Source: Lepus europaeus (taxonomy: Eukaryota; Chordata; Mammalia; Lagomorpha; Leporidae). From it: a stretch of DNA of 64,000 nt. The DNA lies in the NCBI RefSeq assembly GCF_033115175.1, contig NC_084829.1, positions 15,884,496 through 15,948,495 of the forward strand, given 5' to 3'. The notes below the pieces were generated by a model. That model did not search any database, was not told where the DNA came from, and saw nothing but the letters and a program-made list of their open reading frames with translations. Positions within the stretch are counted from its first letter, which is position 1. Each line of letters opens with the position of its first letter. The position numbers and the translations under genes are program-made. Below are positions 45,275 to 57,254 of the stretch, piece after piece.

Positions 45275-45613
45275 TAGTGGTACAAAAACAGATGGATAAA
45301 GCAATGGAACAGAATAGAAATGGCAGAAATCAATCCAAGCATCTACAACCAACTTATATTTACTGAGGAGCTAAAACCAATTCCTAGAGCAAGGACAGTC
45401 TATTCAATAAATGGTGCTGGGAAAACTAAATTTTCACATGCAGAAATATGAAACAAGACCTCTCCCTTACATCTTACACAAAAATATACTCAACATGGAC
45501 TAAATACCTAAATCTATAACCCAATACCATCAAATTTTGAGGACATTAGGGAAACCCTGCAAGACATTGGCACAGGCAAAGAGTTCTTCAAAAATACCTT
45601 AGAAGCACAGGCA
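45275..45613 (+). mobile_element. Old L1 ORF2 piece (left part of the host L1)
   Basis: GTACAAAAACAGATGGATAAAG onward is L1 ORF2 downstream of RT, with many stops. It continues at 50732 after the chimeric element. Confidence 0.8.
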
Positions 45614-46533
45614 GGGGAGGCGGCAAGATGGCGGAATAGGCAGGGAGCACACTTAGTCCGGGGGGAGAGAAAGTTTAATATAAGGGGAGATACTGCAGGG
45701 TCAAGGAAGAGTAGGGGATGAAACAGCAGAGGAAACTCTTCCGGAACTAGTGATTCACAGTGGACCTGCGTGGAGAGCGTGGGAGCCCAAGTTCGGGACA
45801 CCAGCGGCAGACTCAACGCACCAGCGCTGGAACGCGAGGTGAGCCGAACCTCCATAGCCCGAGATACCAGCAGGCAAGCGGAAAGAGGAGGCTAGAGGGA
45901 ACGAGGCTTGAAACTCCGTGGGGAAAAGTTCACCAGGCTAACTAGAAGAAAGAGAAAAAAAATTTAAAAAGTGACTGATACGGACACAAGTTTCTCTCTC
46001 TCCGCTCACCTCTCAAAGGCGAGCAAGACAAAGAGCAGGCGCCATTTTGGACATACGTCATAAGCAGGGCGACCTCAGGTCTGCACCAGCCCTGAGCCTA
46101 GCAGAAAAACCTGACTCTGTGGGGAGGGGTGAAATAACAGGAGATTAGCATCTAACTTGGCAACCCAGTGGGAGACTGCAGGAGAATTGGAGCCCACACT
46201 GAGGGCAGCAGAGATTCCCTGTGTGGTCCTTGGGAAAGAGCTTCCGATCTCTGGCTCCTGTAGGTATATCATTTGCCTGCTAACTACCTCCAATTATGTT
46301 CAGCTGTGCGGAATTACTTCCCTTTTAAATCAAAAAAAGAAAGAGAGATTTACCACACCTAACCTGGGAGTGTCATCTTTGACACACCCTCAACCCTGAG
46401 GAACCAAACACAGCTCTCAGTCCACACTCATCTCAAGCCTCTAAGGCTCCACTGAAAGCAGACAGTCCACTTAATATAGAGCCATAGTGTAACAAGAAAA
46501 AACACCACAGTGAAGAAACCAAATATCTCCAAC

Positions 46534-47571
46534 ATGCCAAACAACAAACGCAAAAACCAAGCTAACAAGAACAAGAAAGAAACTATGACGCCCACAAATG
46601 AAAAAGACACCCCAATTCAAGATTATGAAGATGATGAGATCGAAGAAATGCAAGAAGCGGATCTCAAAAAATTGATAAGAACATTAAGAAGTTCTCAAAA
46701 ACAAATTCTTGAACTACAGAAATCCTTCATGGACAAGATAGAAAATCTCTCTCATGAAAATGAAATATTAAGGAGGAATCAAAATGAAATGAAACAACTA
46801 GTGGAACAAGAAACTCTGATAGTGACTAGAAATCATAATGAAATGAAGAATTCAATAGATCAAATGACAAACACATTAGAGAGCCTTAAAAACAGAATGG
46901 GCGAAGCAGAAGAGAGAATATCAGACTTACAAGACAGAGCACAGGAAAGGAAACAGGCAAACCAAAGAAAAGAAGAAGAAATTAGAAATCTAAAAAATAT
47001 TGTCGGGAATCTACAGGATACTATTAAAAAACCCAACATTCGGGTTCTAGGAGTTCCTGAAGGCATGGAGAGGGAGAAAGGATTAGAAGGCCTTTTCAGT
47101 GAGATACTAGCAGAAAATTTCCCAGGTTTGGAGAAGGACAGAGGCATCTTAGTACAGGAAGCTTATAGAACCCCTAATAAACATGACCAAAAGAGATCCT
47201 CGCCACGACATGTTGTAATCAAACTCACCACAGTGAAACATAAAGAAAAGATCCTAAAAGGTGCAAGAGAGAAACATCAGATCACTCTTAGAGGATCTCC
47301 AATTAGACTCACAGCAGACTTCTCATCAGAAACCCTACAAGCTAGAAGGGAATGGCGAGACATAGCCCAGGTACTAAGAGAGAAAAACTGCCAGCCCAGA
47401 ATACTATATCCTGCAAAGCTCTCATTTGTGAATGAAGGTGAAATTAAGACTTTTCATAGCAAACAGAAACTGAAAGAATTTGTTGCCACTCATCCTGCCC
47501 TGCAAAAGATGCTTAAAGATGTGTTACACACAGAAACACAGAAACATGGTCACCAATATGAAAGAAGGTAA
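46534..47571 (+). CDS. L1 ORF1 protein of the chimeric element, intact
   Basis: 345 residues from ATG 46534. An upstream in-frame non-ATG extension exists, but ATG matches the full-length L1. It has a coiled coil at about 60-155, the RRM-like NIRVLGVPEGMEREKGLE and C-terminal SPRHVVIKLTTVKHKEKIL and SPIRLTADFSSETLQARREW segments, the same layout as the ORF1 at 23694, with scattered substitutions. An open ORF1 without any ORF2 fits a half-L1 whose RNA is copied in trans by another L1's ORF2 protein; that is inference from known HAL1 elements. Confidence 0.9.
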   Translation: MPNNKRKNQANKNKKETMTPTNEKDTPIQDYEDDEIEEMQEADLKKLIRTLRSSQKQILELQKSFMDKIENLSHENEILRRNQNEMKQLVEQETLIVTRNHNEMKNSIDQMTNTLESLKNRMGEAEERISDLQDRAQERKQANQRKEEEIRNLKNIVGNLQDTIKKPNIRVLGVPEGMEREKGLEGLFSEILAENFPGLEKDRGILVQEAYRTPNKHDQKRSSPRHVVIKLTTVKHKEKILKGAREKHQITLRGSPIRLTADFSSETLQARREWRDIAQVLREKNCQPRILYPAKLSFVNEGEIKTFHSKQKLKEFVATHPALQKMLKDVLHTETQKHGHQYERR

Positions 47572-47613
47572 AGGAAGGAAACCTCACAGCAAAAGATCAC
47601 AGGAAGCTCAATT

Positions 47614-49785
47614 TCTCTTTGACATAGAATTAAACTCTGATGCTCTGTTAAAGCAATGTGTTAAAGTAATCTATTATGTTCTCTTGATGTCTGTTAAATT
47701 CTAATTGTTCAAAAACAGCTGAATTTTTATTAAGAGCTATGGGTTATTTAAATATGTGCTTTTTTCAAAGATTTGAATAATCACCTTGTAACAATGATCA
47801 AATTTGGTCTATGTTATGTCATGATTTTAAGAAATCTTATTTCAACCAGATAGTTTGGATTTTGAGCCTTCTTGGCATTCTTGACAGGCATTCAAAAAAT
47901 CAAAGTTTCAAACAATCTGGTCTCTAAAATTTCCAGTAAATCCTGGACTTTGGTTTTTCCAGTTTGGGCCCAACTGAAAAAATCAAAGGACCTATGTCTC
48001 TCATCTTATAGAGACACAAACTAATCAGGCTATTTGGAGTATATTAGAAGTACTGTCAAGATATGATGTGGTACCAGACTTTAAGTTTCTATAATGGAAA
48101 ATGCTATTAATACAAATGTTTGAGAATTAAAAAGTCTAATGATCTTGTGTTACTAGACATGATAGTTATCTTAATGAGAAAGCCCCAGAGGCCTAAAGGG
48201 TTAAATACTTGTAAAATCCTACAGGTGCTTTCAAAAATACTGTGAAGTAAGCAAGTGCCTCTTGTTGGTTGATGAGTTTATAATTTTAAACATGGCGACT
48301 TAAAGTCTTTTGTCATCCACAGTTATATATGATTTGCTGCTCATAAACTAAATGCGTTGTTGGTTGTGTGTTTAGCTGTCCCTCCTATAGGTTCCTATGG
48401 ACTTTTTCCAGCCACTTTTATTGTATTCAGTACTTTGGGATGGCTCTGTAAACAGATGAAGCCAATAATGTATTAACAGTAACCAACTGAGAGAAAGTAT
48501 GGTTCACTGAGGTTACTAAAAAGAAAAAGCAATTCAAATCAATTGGCAATCTACAAAAAGAGTTCAAGATTTTAAAAGCTATTATTAAAATTGCTATATT
48601 GGTCTATTATGCTATATTATATGTGTGTACATATTGTATGTCCACATGGGGAAATTTTATTAAGAGTTTTATTTTAAATGGCTTATAGATAAGATTGTCC
48701 ATAAATTTAAGCTGGTAAAATCAATCAAAGATACATTTTAATTGTGGGACCTGCATCTGTGTATCATATGTTTTAGACTTGTTGGTAGAAAGAAACAAAA
48801 CATTTTAGATGGTTGTGCTTAAGTTTACTGGTTAAACAAACTACACCATGTTAGATATTTAAGAGGTGTTTTCAAATACATGATTCTTAAAATTTATAGA
48901 AGGCATTGGACCTTCTGGTAAATGTTTTCTTAAGTTGTTATCTAATGGTTGAAACGGTTTGCTAAGTATTCATGTGATATTGCTATTATCAGCAAGCGAT
49001 CTAGGACTTGCTCCCTCATTTCTCTATTCTAAGCCCAACTTGTTCTTTCATTTCTCTATTCTCTTCAAGGTAGGAAACTAATTCTATTATGAAGGAATCT
49101 GTAGGATGCACAATTTAATCTTTAGACCTTATAAAAGAGATGGCTAACATTTTTCTGCAATAGCATAGCCAAAATAAGAACTTAAATAATAATCTCATAG
49201 CTAGATTCACTTCGCCATCAGCGAAGTATACAGTAAGTAGAAAAAACCTCCCTTTCAGACCAAAGGGAAAGAAAGTTTTAAAGTGAGAATATAATTTTCC
49301 TCATGGGCATTGTCTACCTTAGAAAAACTACTACAGAATGTGCCTGTGACTATAGACTTGTAGTTCAGGCCACTGAAGATTAGAGATGGGACACGGGCAC
49401 TCCTTGACTTGCATCCTCTGGTCTGCTTTAACACAAACCAGGAGGAAAAGAAAGCTAGGCATCAGAAGCAATGGGTGGCAGGCCTATTAATGGCTGATCT
49501 GTACAGTGATCTGCCCTCAAGGAGACCCAACAGGCCAGTCCACTGCAGTGGCTTTCAATGTGGTAAGCCTGGGCTTCAGCAGAAGTCAGCTTGTGAAGAG
49601 CCCTGGCAGCTCTGCCAAGAGTTGGATCACTGGAAATGGACCTGCCCTGGAGTCGAAGGATGCCCAGGTCAGAGCCACAGATCTTATTAGCTCTAAGCTG
49701 AAAAGCCCTCACTCAGCCCAACTTCCAAAGTGACCACTGCAGCTGAGGGGATGGTCAAGTAGGGTCAGCAACACTGCAGGCAGAA
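47614..49785 (+). other. Non-L1 filler of the chimeric element; retroviral-like at its end
   Basis: Mostly AT-rich, with no long ORF and nothing recognised up to about 49,400. The open frame 49409-49690 contains FQCGKPGLQQKSACEEPWQLCQE and DHWKWTCP, arranged like a pair of decayed retroviral nucleocapsid zinc knuckles. This is followed by a QFLVRDAP-type segment near 49790 that resembles a gammaretroviral protease start. These likenesses are weak and by eye only. Confidence 0.4.
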
Positions 49786-50718
49786 CTGTCAATTTCTTGT
49801 TAGAGATGCCCCCTGCCTTTACCTGGCCAGCTCTCCTCCCAGGCCAGCCAAGTAATGAAAGTCAACAGAGTGCCTTCCCCTAGGAGGTTCACACCTCCCT
49901 TAGGATATACCCCATGTGAAGAGATAGATAGGTCTGGGCCTCTGAATTTACAAGGCCTAAAGCCCACCAGATTATTATCAAGCCCCTTCTATCAGGTTCT
50001 ATTTGCCTCTCAATCAGAAAACTTAATTGTAGCTTAGACAGCACCTTTCTTAGCTCCTCTAATAATGACTCTGTCCTTTGTTCTAGGCCCTGTCTAGTGC
50101 ACTTGGGCCTCATTCCTTTGTAATCATAACCTCTACTCTACCACCAATGGCTCTACTCCCAACCTGTGTGTCCTGATGGTCCTCTTCCCCACTTAATGCT
50201 GTATAATTGTTCAAACCTGGTAAATGCCACTCTTAGGATCATTGGTTACTATCCTCACTCTGTCTTTTATGACCTTGTCTAAATATGATCAGAGTCGGCA
50301 AACTTGGAAGGCTTCCATAGCCTTGGCAACTCATGACGACAGCCTAGGGTGGTTACTGGCGCCATAAACTAGAGTGTCAATTTGTTGGGTCAACAACAGG
50401 AGCCACTGTGCACTTGTTCCTCATGTGGGATCTCTGTCCTTAATGTGCTGTACATTGTGATTTAATGCTGTAACTAGTACTCAAACAGTATGTTTCACTT
50501 TGTGTTTCTATGTGGGTGCAAACTGTTGAAATCTTTATACTAAATTGATCTTCTGTATATAAAGAGAATTTAAAATGAATCTTGATGCAAATGGAAGGGG
50601 AGAGGGAGCGGGAGAGGGGAGGGTTGTGGGTGGGAGGGAAGTTATGGGAGGGGGAAGCCATTGTAATCCATAAGCTGTACACTGGAAATTTATATTCATT
50701 AAATAAAAGTTAAAAAAA
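49786..50718 (+). mobile_element. 3' module of the chimeric element (about 480 bases non-L1 plus L1 3' UTR and poly(A))
   Basis: Same module as the reverse complement of 17046-17980. The L1 3' UTR part begins near 50265 (CTTGTCTAAATATGATCAGAG) and keeps the G-rich tract (about 50596-50655). Confidence 0.8.
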
Positions 50719-50731
50719 AGAAGCACAGGCA

Positions 50732-52367
50732 ATCAAAGCAAAATTAACAAATGGGATTACAAAAAATTGAGAAGCTTCTGCCTGCAAAAGAAACATTCAG
50801 GAAAGTGAAGAGGCAACCAATGGAATGGGAGAAGTTATTTGCAAACTATTCAACTGACAAGAGATTAATAACTAGAATATATAAAGAGATCAAGAAACTC
50901 AGCAACAACAAAACAAACAACCCACTTAAGAGATGGGCCAAGGACTTAGACATTTTTCAAAAGATAAAATCCAAAAGGCCAAAAGACACATGAGCAAATT
51001 GTTCAGGATCACTAGCCTTAAGAGAAATGCAAATCAAAACCACAAAGAAGTTTCACCTCACCCCAATTAGAATAGCTTTCATGCAAAAATCAAGAAACAA
51101 CAAATGCTTGCAAGGATGTAGGGGAAAAGGTATCCTAATCCACTGTTGGTGGGAAATCTAAAGTGGTAAAGCCACTATGGAAGACAGTATGGAGATAGCT
51201 CAATAATCTCAATATAGACCTACCATATGACCCAGCCAACACACTCCTGGAAATCTACCCAATGGAAATGAAATCAGCATATGAGTTATCTGTACCCCCA
51301 TGTTTACTGTAGCTCAATTCACAATATCAAAGACATGGAATCAACCTAAATTCTTGTCAACTGAAGGCTGGATAAAGATATTATGGGATATGTACACAAT
51401 GGAATACTACATAGCAGTAAAAAATCTGGTCATTTGCAAAAAAAAATGGGTGAATCTGTAAAACATCATATTTAGTGAAATAAGCCAGCCCCAAAGGGAC
51501 CAATACCATATGTTCTCCCTGACCTGTGATAACTAATAGAGCAACTAAAAGGCAATCTATACAAGTGAAATTGACACTTGAGAAGTAAAGACCTGAAGAG
51601 CCCTTGTCTACTGTTGAGGAACAGGATTTTTTTAAACTATTTGTTGAACTATTTAATTAACGTAGAGTAAATCATATGTGTAGAAAGTCAACTAAAAATA
51701 GATCTCAGTAAAAAATAAGAGTGGGAATAAGAGAGGAAGGAGGAAGGGGGTGGCAACCTGGGGGTGGGAGGTGGGCATGATGGGAAGAATCACCATGTTC
51801 CTAAAGTCATAATTATGAAGTGTAGAAAGTCTGTAATTATAAAACTGTATAGTTCTACATACAATCCTGTGGACATACTTCTAAGGGTACAGTTTAAAAA
51901 CTTGCCATGGGTCCCCAAATCTCCTTAAGCTTGGAGGTAAAAATACTGTCTTAAGTGTTATAGTTATCATGTGGATAGGACTGAGTGTCTATAACAATGA
52001 TAGACAGAATTAAAAAGAGGTGAATGCTTCAACAGGGGAATCAGTCCACACAGCAACTCATAGAATGACAATTGCTTTATATAGCACTCTGACCTCAGAA
52101 TAAGCCCTTAAGACATTCTGGTCAGTCTGAAAAGCCCATGAGAGCATTTCAGGCTTGGAAAGCCAAGGCACTGTTGCAAAAAGTGTCCTACATGAAGGAC
52201 CTCAGCAGGTGAGACCACAGGGGAAAAAACTGGTCATCAGAGAAGGTTGTACTTTTCTCTGAATGGAGGAGAGAACTTCCACTATGCTAATGGTCTTGTC
52301 TATATACTGATGAGTTTGTGGATTCAAATGGCTTCATAGCCTAGGCAGCTCATGTCAAGAGCCTTGG
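50732..52367 (+). mobile_element. Old L1 ORF2 end and 3' UTR (middle part of the host L1)
   Basis: Decayed ORF2 C-terminal region with stops to about 51540, then 3' UTR. Interrupted at 52357-52367 by the next L1 and continued at 55412. Confidence 0.8.
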
Positions 52368-55300
52368 GTAAAATTCCTTAATACAATGAAAGCAATTTAT
52401 GAAAAACACACATCAGCATCCTATTGAATGGAGAAGAGTTGGAAGCATTTCCACTGAGATCTGCTACCAGACAGGGATGCCCACTCTCACCCCTGCTATT
52501 CAAAATAGTACTGGACACTTTAGCCAGAGCCATTAGGCAAGAAAAAGAAATTAAATGGATACAAATTCAGAAGGAAGAAGTCAAACAACCCTCTTTGCAG
52601 AACATGATTCTTTACTTAGGGGATCCAAACAAAACTACTAAGAGACTATTGGAATTCATAGAAGAGTTGGGCAAAGCAACAGGATATAAAATCAATGCAC
52701 AAAAATCAACCACATTTATAGACACAGGCAATTCCTTGGATGACAAAGAACTTCTAAGATCAATCCCATTCACAATAGCCACAAAAACAATCAAATACCT
52801 TGGCATAAACTTAACCAAGGACGTCATGATGAGACGTCATGATGAGAATTACAAAATCTTAAAGAAAGAAATAGAGGAGGACACCAAAAAAAGGAAAAAT
52901 CTTCCATGCTCATGGATTGGAAGAATCAATATCATCAAAATGTCCATTCTTCCAAAGCAATTTATAGATTCAATGTGATACCAATCAAAATACCAAAGAC
53001 CTTCTTCTCAGATTTGGAAAAAATGATGCTAAAATTCATATAGAGGCACAGGAGATGTCAAACAGCTAATGCAATCTTGTACAACAAAAACAAAGCCGGA
53101 AGCATCACAATACCAGTTTTGGGGATATACTACAGGGCAGTTGTAATCATAACAGCATGGTACTGGTACAGAAACAGATGGATAGTACAGTGGAACAGAA
53201 TAGAAATACCAGAAATCAATCCAAACATCTACAGACAACTTAAATTTGATCAAGGAGCTAAATCCAATTCCTGGAGCAGAGACAGTCTATTCAACAAATG
53301 GTGCTGGGAAAACTGGATTTCCCCATGCAGAATCATGAAGCAAGACCCCTACCTTACACCTTACACAAAAATCCACTCAACATGGATTAAAGACTTAAAT
53401 CTATGACCCGACACCATCAAAGTATTAGAGAGCATTGGAGAAACCCTGCAAGACTTAGGCACAGGCAAAGACTTCTTAGAAAAGACCCCAGAGGCACAGG
53501 CAGTCAAGCCAGAATTAACAATTAGGGTTACATCAAATAGAGAAGATTCTGTACTGCAAAAGAAACAGGAAAATAAAGAGACAACTGAAAGAATGGGAAA
53601 AATATTTGCAAATTAAGCAAGAGGTAAAGGATTAATAACCAGAATCTACAAATAGAACAAGAAACTCCACAACAACAAAACAAACAACCCACTTAAGAGA
53701 CGGGCCAAGGACCTCAATAGACATTTTTCAAAAGAGGAAATCCAAACGGCCAACAGACACATAAAAAAATGTTCAAGATCACTAGCAATCAGAGAAATGC
53801 AAATCAAAACCACAATGAGGTTTCACCTCACCCCGGTGAGAATGGCTCACATACAGAAATCTACCAACAACAGATGCTGGAGAGGATGTGGGGAAAAAGG
53901 GACACTAACCCACTGTTGGTGGGAATGCAAACTGGTTAAGCCACTATGGAAGTCAGTCTGGAGATTCCTCAGAAACCTGAACATAACCCTACCATACAAC
54001 CCAGCCATCCCACTCCTTGGAATTTACCCAAAGGAAATTAAATTGGCAAACACAAAAGCTGTCTGCACCTTAATGTTTATTGCAGCTCAATTCACAATAG
54101 CTAAGACCTGGAACCAACCCAAATGCCCATCAACAGTAGACTGGATAAAGAAATTATGGGATATGTACTCTATTTAATACTATAAAGCAATAAAAGAAAT
54201 GAAATCCAGTCATTTGCAACAAAATGGAGGAATCTGGAAAATATCATGCTGAGTGAAATAAGCCAGTCCCAAAGGGACAAATATCAGATGTTCTCCTTGA
54301 TCGGTGACAACTAACTGAGCACCTAAAAGGAAATCTGTTGAAGTGAATGGACACTATGAGAAACAGTGACTTGATCAGTCCTTGTCCTGAATGTTGAGGA
54401 ACAACTTACTACTTTATTCCTTTTAGATTTTTTTTGTTCTACTTAAAACCATCAGTTGAACTCTTTAATAAACACACAATTATTCTTAAGTGTTTAAATT
54501 TAACTGAAAAGTGATCCCCGTTAAATATAAGAATGGGAATAAGAGAGGGTGGAGATGTACAGTACAGCACATGCTCAATCGGACTTACCCCAAACAGCAG
54601 AGTTAGAAACGTGCCAGCGGATTCCAATTCAATCCCATCAAGGTGGCATGTACCAATGCCATCTCACTAGTCAAAGTGATCAGTTTCAGTTCATAATTGA
54701 TCATAATTATATGATTAAGTGTCAGAGGGATCACATAAACAAGACTAGTGTCTGGTAATACTGATAGAATTAAAAAGGTAGAGAACAATCCAACATGGGA
54801 AGTGGGATACACAGCAGACTCATAGATTGGCAAATGTCCTAAAAAGCACTCTGGCCTCAGAATTAGCCCTTAAGGCATTCAGATCTGGCTAAAAAGCCCA
54901 TGAGAGTTTCTCAGGCATGGAAATCCAAGATATGGTGACTATGGCCTTGTCTAAATAAGATCAGAGTTTGTGAACTCAAGAGGCTTCCATAGCCTTGGCA
55001 GCTCATGACAAGAGCCTTGGGTGATTCCTGATGTCATAAATAAGAGTGTCAATTGTTAAATCAACAACAGGAGTCACTATGCACTTACTCCCCATTTAGG
55101 ATTTCTGTTCTTAATGTGTTGTACTACGTGGATTAACGGTACAACTAGTTCTCAAACAGTACTTTATATTTTGTGTGTATGTGTGGGTGCAGTCTGTTGA
55201 AATCTTTACTTAGTATATACTAAATTGATCTTCTGTATATAAAGATAATTGAAAATGAATCTTGATGAAGAATGGGATGGGAGAGGGTGTTGGAGATGGG

Positions 55301-55411
55301 ATTGTTGCAGGTGGGAGGGTGGTTATGGGAGGGGGGGGTCCGCTATAATCCAAAAATTGTACTTTGGAAATTTATATTTAATTAAATAAAAGTTGAAAAA
55401 AAGAGCCTTGG
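52357..55411 (+). mobile_element. 5'-truncated L1 nested in the old L1, with 11-bp target duplications
   Basis: Body 52368-55400. Flanks AAGAGCCTTGG at 52357-52367 and 55401-55411. Starts within RT; the 3' UTR starts near 54300, with poly(A) before 55401. Confidence 0.92.
52424..54177 (+). pseudogene. L1 ORF2 fragment (RT to C-terminus), broken
   Basis: Open pieces at 52424-52978, 53077-53406 and 53797-54177 in different frames. The catalytic FADDM box is destroyed: CTTTGCAGAACATGATTC near 52595 lacks bases present in the intact copies and reads SLQNMI. The C-terminal [18 protein letters not shown] cluster is still readable near 53880-53930. Confidence 0.9.
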
Positions 55412-55925
55412 TGTCACTGACATAATACATAAGAATGTTAATGTCACTGTGCACTATCTTCCATACAAGACCTCTGTCCTCAAAGCGTTATATTATAATT
55501 ATGTCTAAGTGCTCATAAAAGATGTATCATTCTAATAAATGAAAAAGAAAAAAAAAGATGTATCATTCTTGGGTGCTTCTTTAAAGTTAATTAAGTTCCT
55601 AAAACAAAAAAAGAAGTGAAATTGATTTCAAGATGCAATCTCTTTGAAAAACCCTTGTCTCAACTAATGAGGCACAGTTTGGTTTTGTGTGTGTGTGTGT
55701 GTGTGTTGTGCAAATTTTTGAACTCTTTACTTAGTATAGTGTTTATCTTCTATGTATAAAGTTAATTGAAAATGGATTTTAGTGGTGAATGGGCCTGGGA
55801 ATGGGAGAGGGAGGAGGAGGAGTGGTGGGAGGGTGGGTATGTTAGAATTACTATATTCCTAAAGTTGTACTTATGAAATTCATGAAGTTTGTATTCCTTA
55901 AATAAAAGCTTTCTTTGAGAAAAAA
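55412..55925 (+). mobile_element. End of the old L1 3' UTR with (TG)n
   Basis: Continues the 3' UTR broken at 52357, contains a (TG)n run at about 55685-55706, and ends with CCTTAAATAAAAGC and an A-rich tail. Confidence 0.8.
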
Positions 55926-56775
55926 ATAATCCCTTGATCACACACCAGCCACAGCTCTACTCATTTCACAGTTGTTCTGGACACATACAAAAATCTCTTT
56001 AGCCGGTACTAATATCAGAATAGCTCCTTCTCCCCACCTGCTTTTGGGTGTATGGACTGGAGCTGCTGTGGTTGTCTCTCCTGACAAGATGGAGACTATC
56101 CCAACCAGTTTCTGGGTGGGTGCCCAGGACCTGCAGCATTGCTACCTACTTTTGTCCAAAATGGCACCCACCTTCTCTCAGCCAGTTGCCAGGTGCCATT
56201 GTGGGGCAGAGGGCATGGAGTGAGAGAGATGTGCCCCTTTTCTTTTTCTCTGGGTGAGCAGGCACCCTGTTCCCCTCAAGGTTCTGGGCCAGACTCAAAG
56301 ATAGTGTGTAGTCTGCTAGCCTCTCCCTTCACCTGTATCACCAGTGGCATGGGCCATTGCAGTCTGATCTCATGTTTTCCTCCAAAGCTGGAGCTTTCTC
56401 CAGCTAAGGGCTTCTGAGGTCGTTTGTTGTGTCCATGCTTATTGTTGTACATCTGTACCTTCCACACAGATGCATGGTGTCTCTCCTGCTTCTACAGAAT
56501 CTCCACAGCAGTTTCCCTCAAACTCTCTCCTGAGAATGCACTTCCTCTACTCTATCTTCCTTTCTTTCTCTTCCTTCCTTCCTTCTTTCCTTCCTTCCTT
56601 CCTTCCATTCATTCATTCATTCATTCATCTTCCCCTAGCATGGAACAGACCACCCTGTCCCTATTCAGCCATCTTGGAATCACAACCTTTTTTTGTTTGT
56701 TTGTTTCCCTATCCTACTGCAGTCTATCCTTTCCCTATTCTGCCATCTTGGAAACCAAGAGAAGATCTGTAACTT
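55926..56775 (-). mobile_element. Probable L1 5' UTR, antisense, with (TTCC)n and (ATTC)n
   Basis: On the minus strand it contains CCAAGATGGCAGAATAGGG, typical of the start of L1 5' UTRs here. GC is higher than in the surroundings. Simple repeats at about 56563-56629. Open frames over it are chance readings. Confidence 0.6.
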
Positions 56776-57029
56776 AGTCTTTATTTTAATGTTTTACTTG
56801 AAGTATCACTTGATTTATTCTCTTTGGAAAGATATCATTTTGCTTTCTACTTTTCTCTCCAATTATTTTATGCCCTTTTAGTATTATTTTATGAATAATT
56901 AATATTAAATGAGATTTTAAAAAATCAATGTAATGATATATTCAAGAAACTCATATTTGAGTTCCCCAAAAACTATTTATGCAGACTAACTGTGCTCAAA
57001 TTTTTCTTATTCATTTAGTTACTTGTTAT
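56776..57029. other. Unremarkable AT-rich DNA
   Basis: No repeat or gene recognised. Confidence 0.5.
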
Positions 57030-57254
57030 TAAGTCAGTCCTCCATGTCTACAGATTCTGTATCCACAGATTCAACAAACTGCAGAGTATATTGTATATAG
57101 TTAGATCTATGCTGGTTGCAGCTGTAGTGAACACAAACAGACATGTTTTTTTCTTCTCAATATTCCCTAAACAATACAGCAAATTTTTACATAGCACATC
57201 TATTACATTAGGTATTGTAAGTAATCTAGATATGACTTCAAGTATACTGGAGTA

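Larger units (their letters stand above)
36549..45276. repeat. Block apparently inverted relative to unit A, with 11-bp repeat ACAGCCTGTTA at both ends
   Basis: ACAGCCTGTTA occurs at 36549-36559 and 45266-45276. Within the block, 44,560-45,255 is the reverse complement of unit A 11,570-12,650 (OR 3' flank, old SINE, start of the old L1). Turning the block round would restore the order found after OR-A. Confidence 0.7.
45601..50731 (+). mobile_element. Chimeric L1-type retroposon: 5' UTR + intact ORF1 + non-L1 (retroviral-like) + L1 3' UTR
   Basis: Body 45614-50718, flanked by 13-bp repeats AGAAGCACAGGCA at 45601-45613 and 50719-50731, so it moved as one unit by an L1 mechanism. L1 homology stops about 43 bases after ORF1 (near 47614). 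No ORF2 follows. From 47614 to about 50265 the sequence is not L1, then L1 3' UTR, AATAAA near 50700 and poly(A). This is a HAL1-like (half-L1) layout, with an unusual filler. Confidence 0.85.

Noticed and set aside
56424-56777. 100-117-codon ORFs rich in Ser/Phe
   Set aside because: They cross (TTCC)n and (ATTC)n repeats in an antisense L1 5' UTR.
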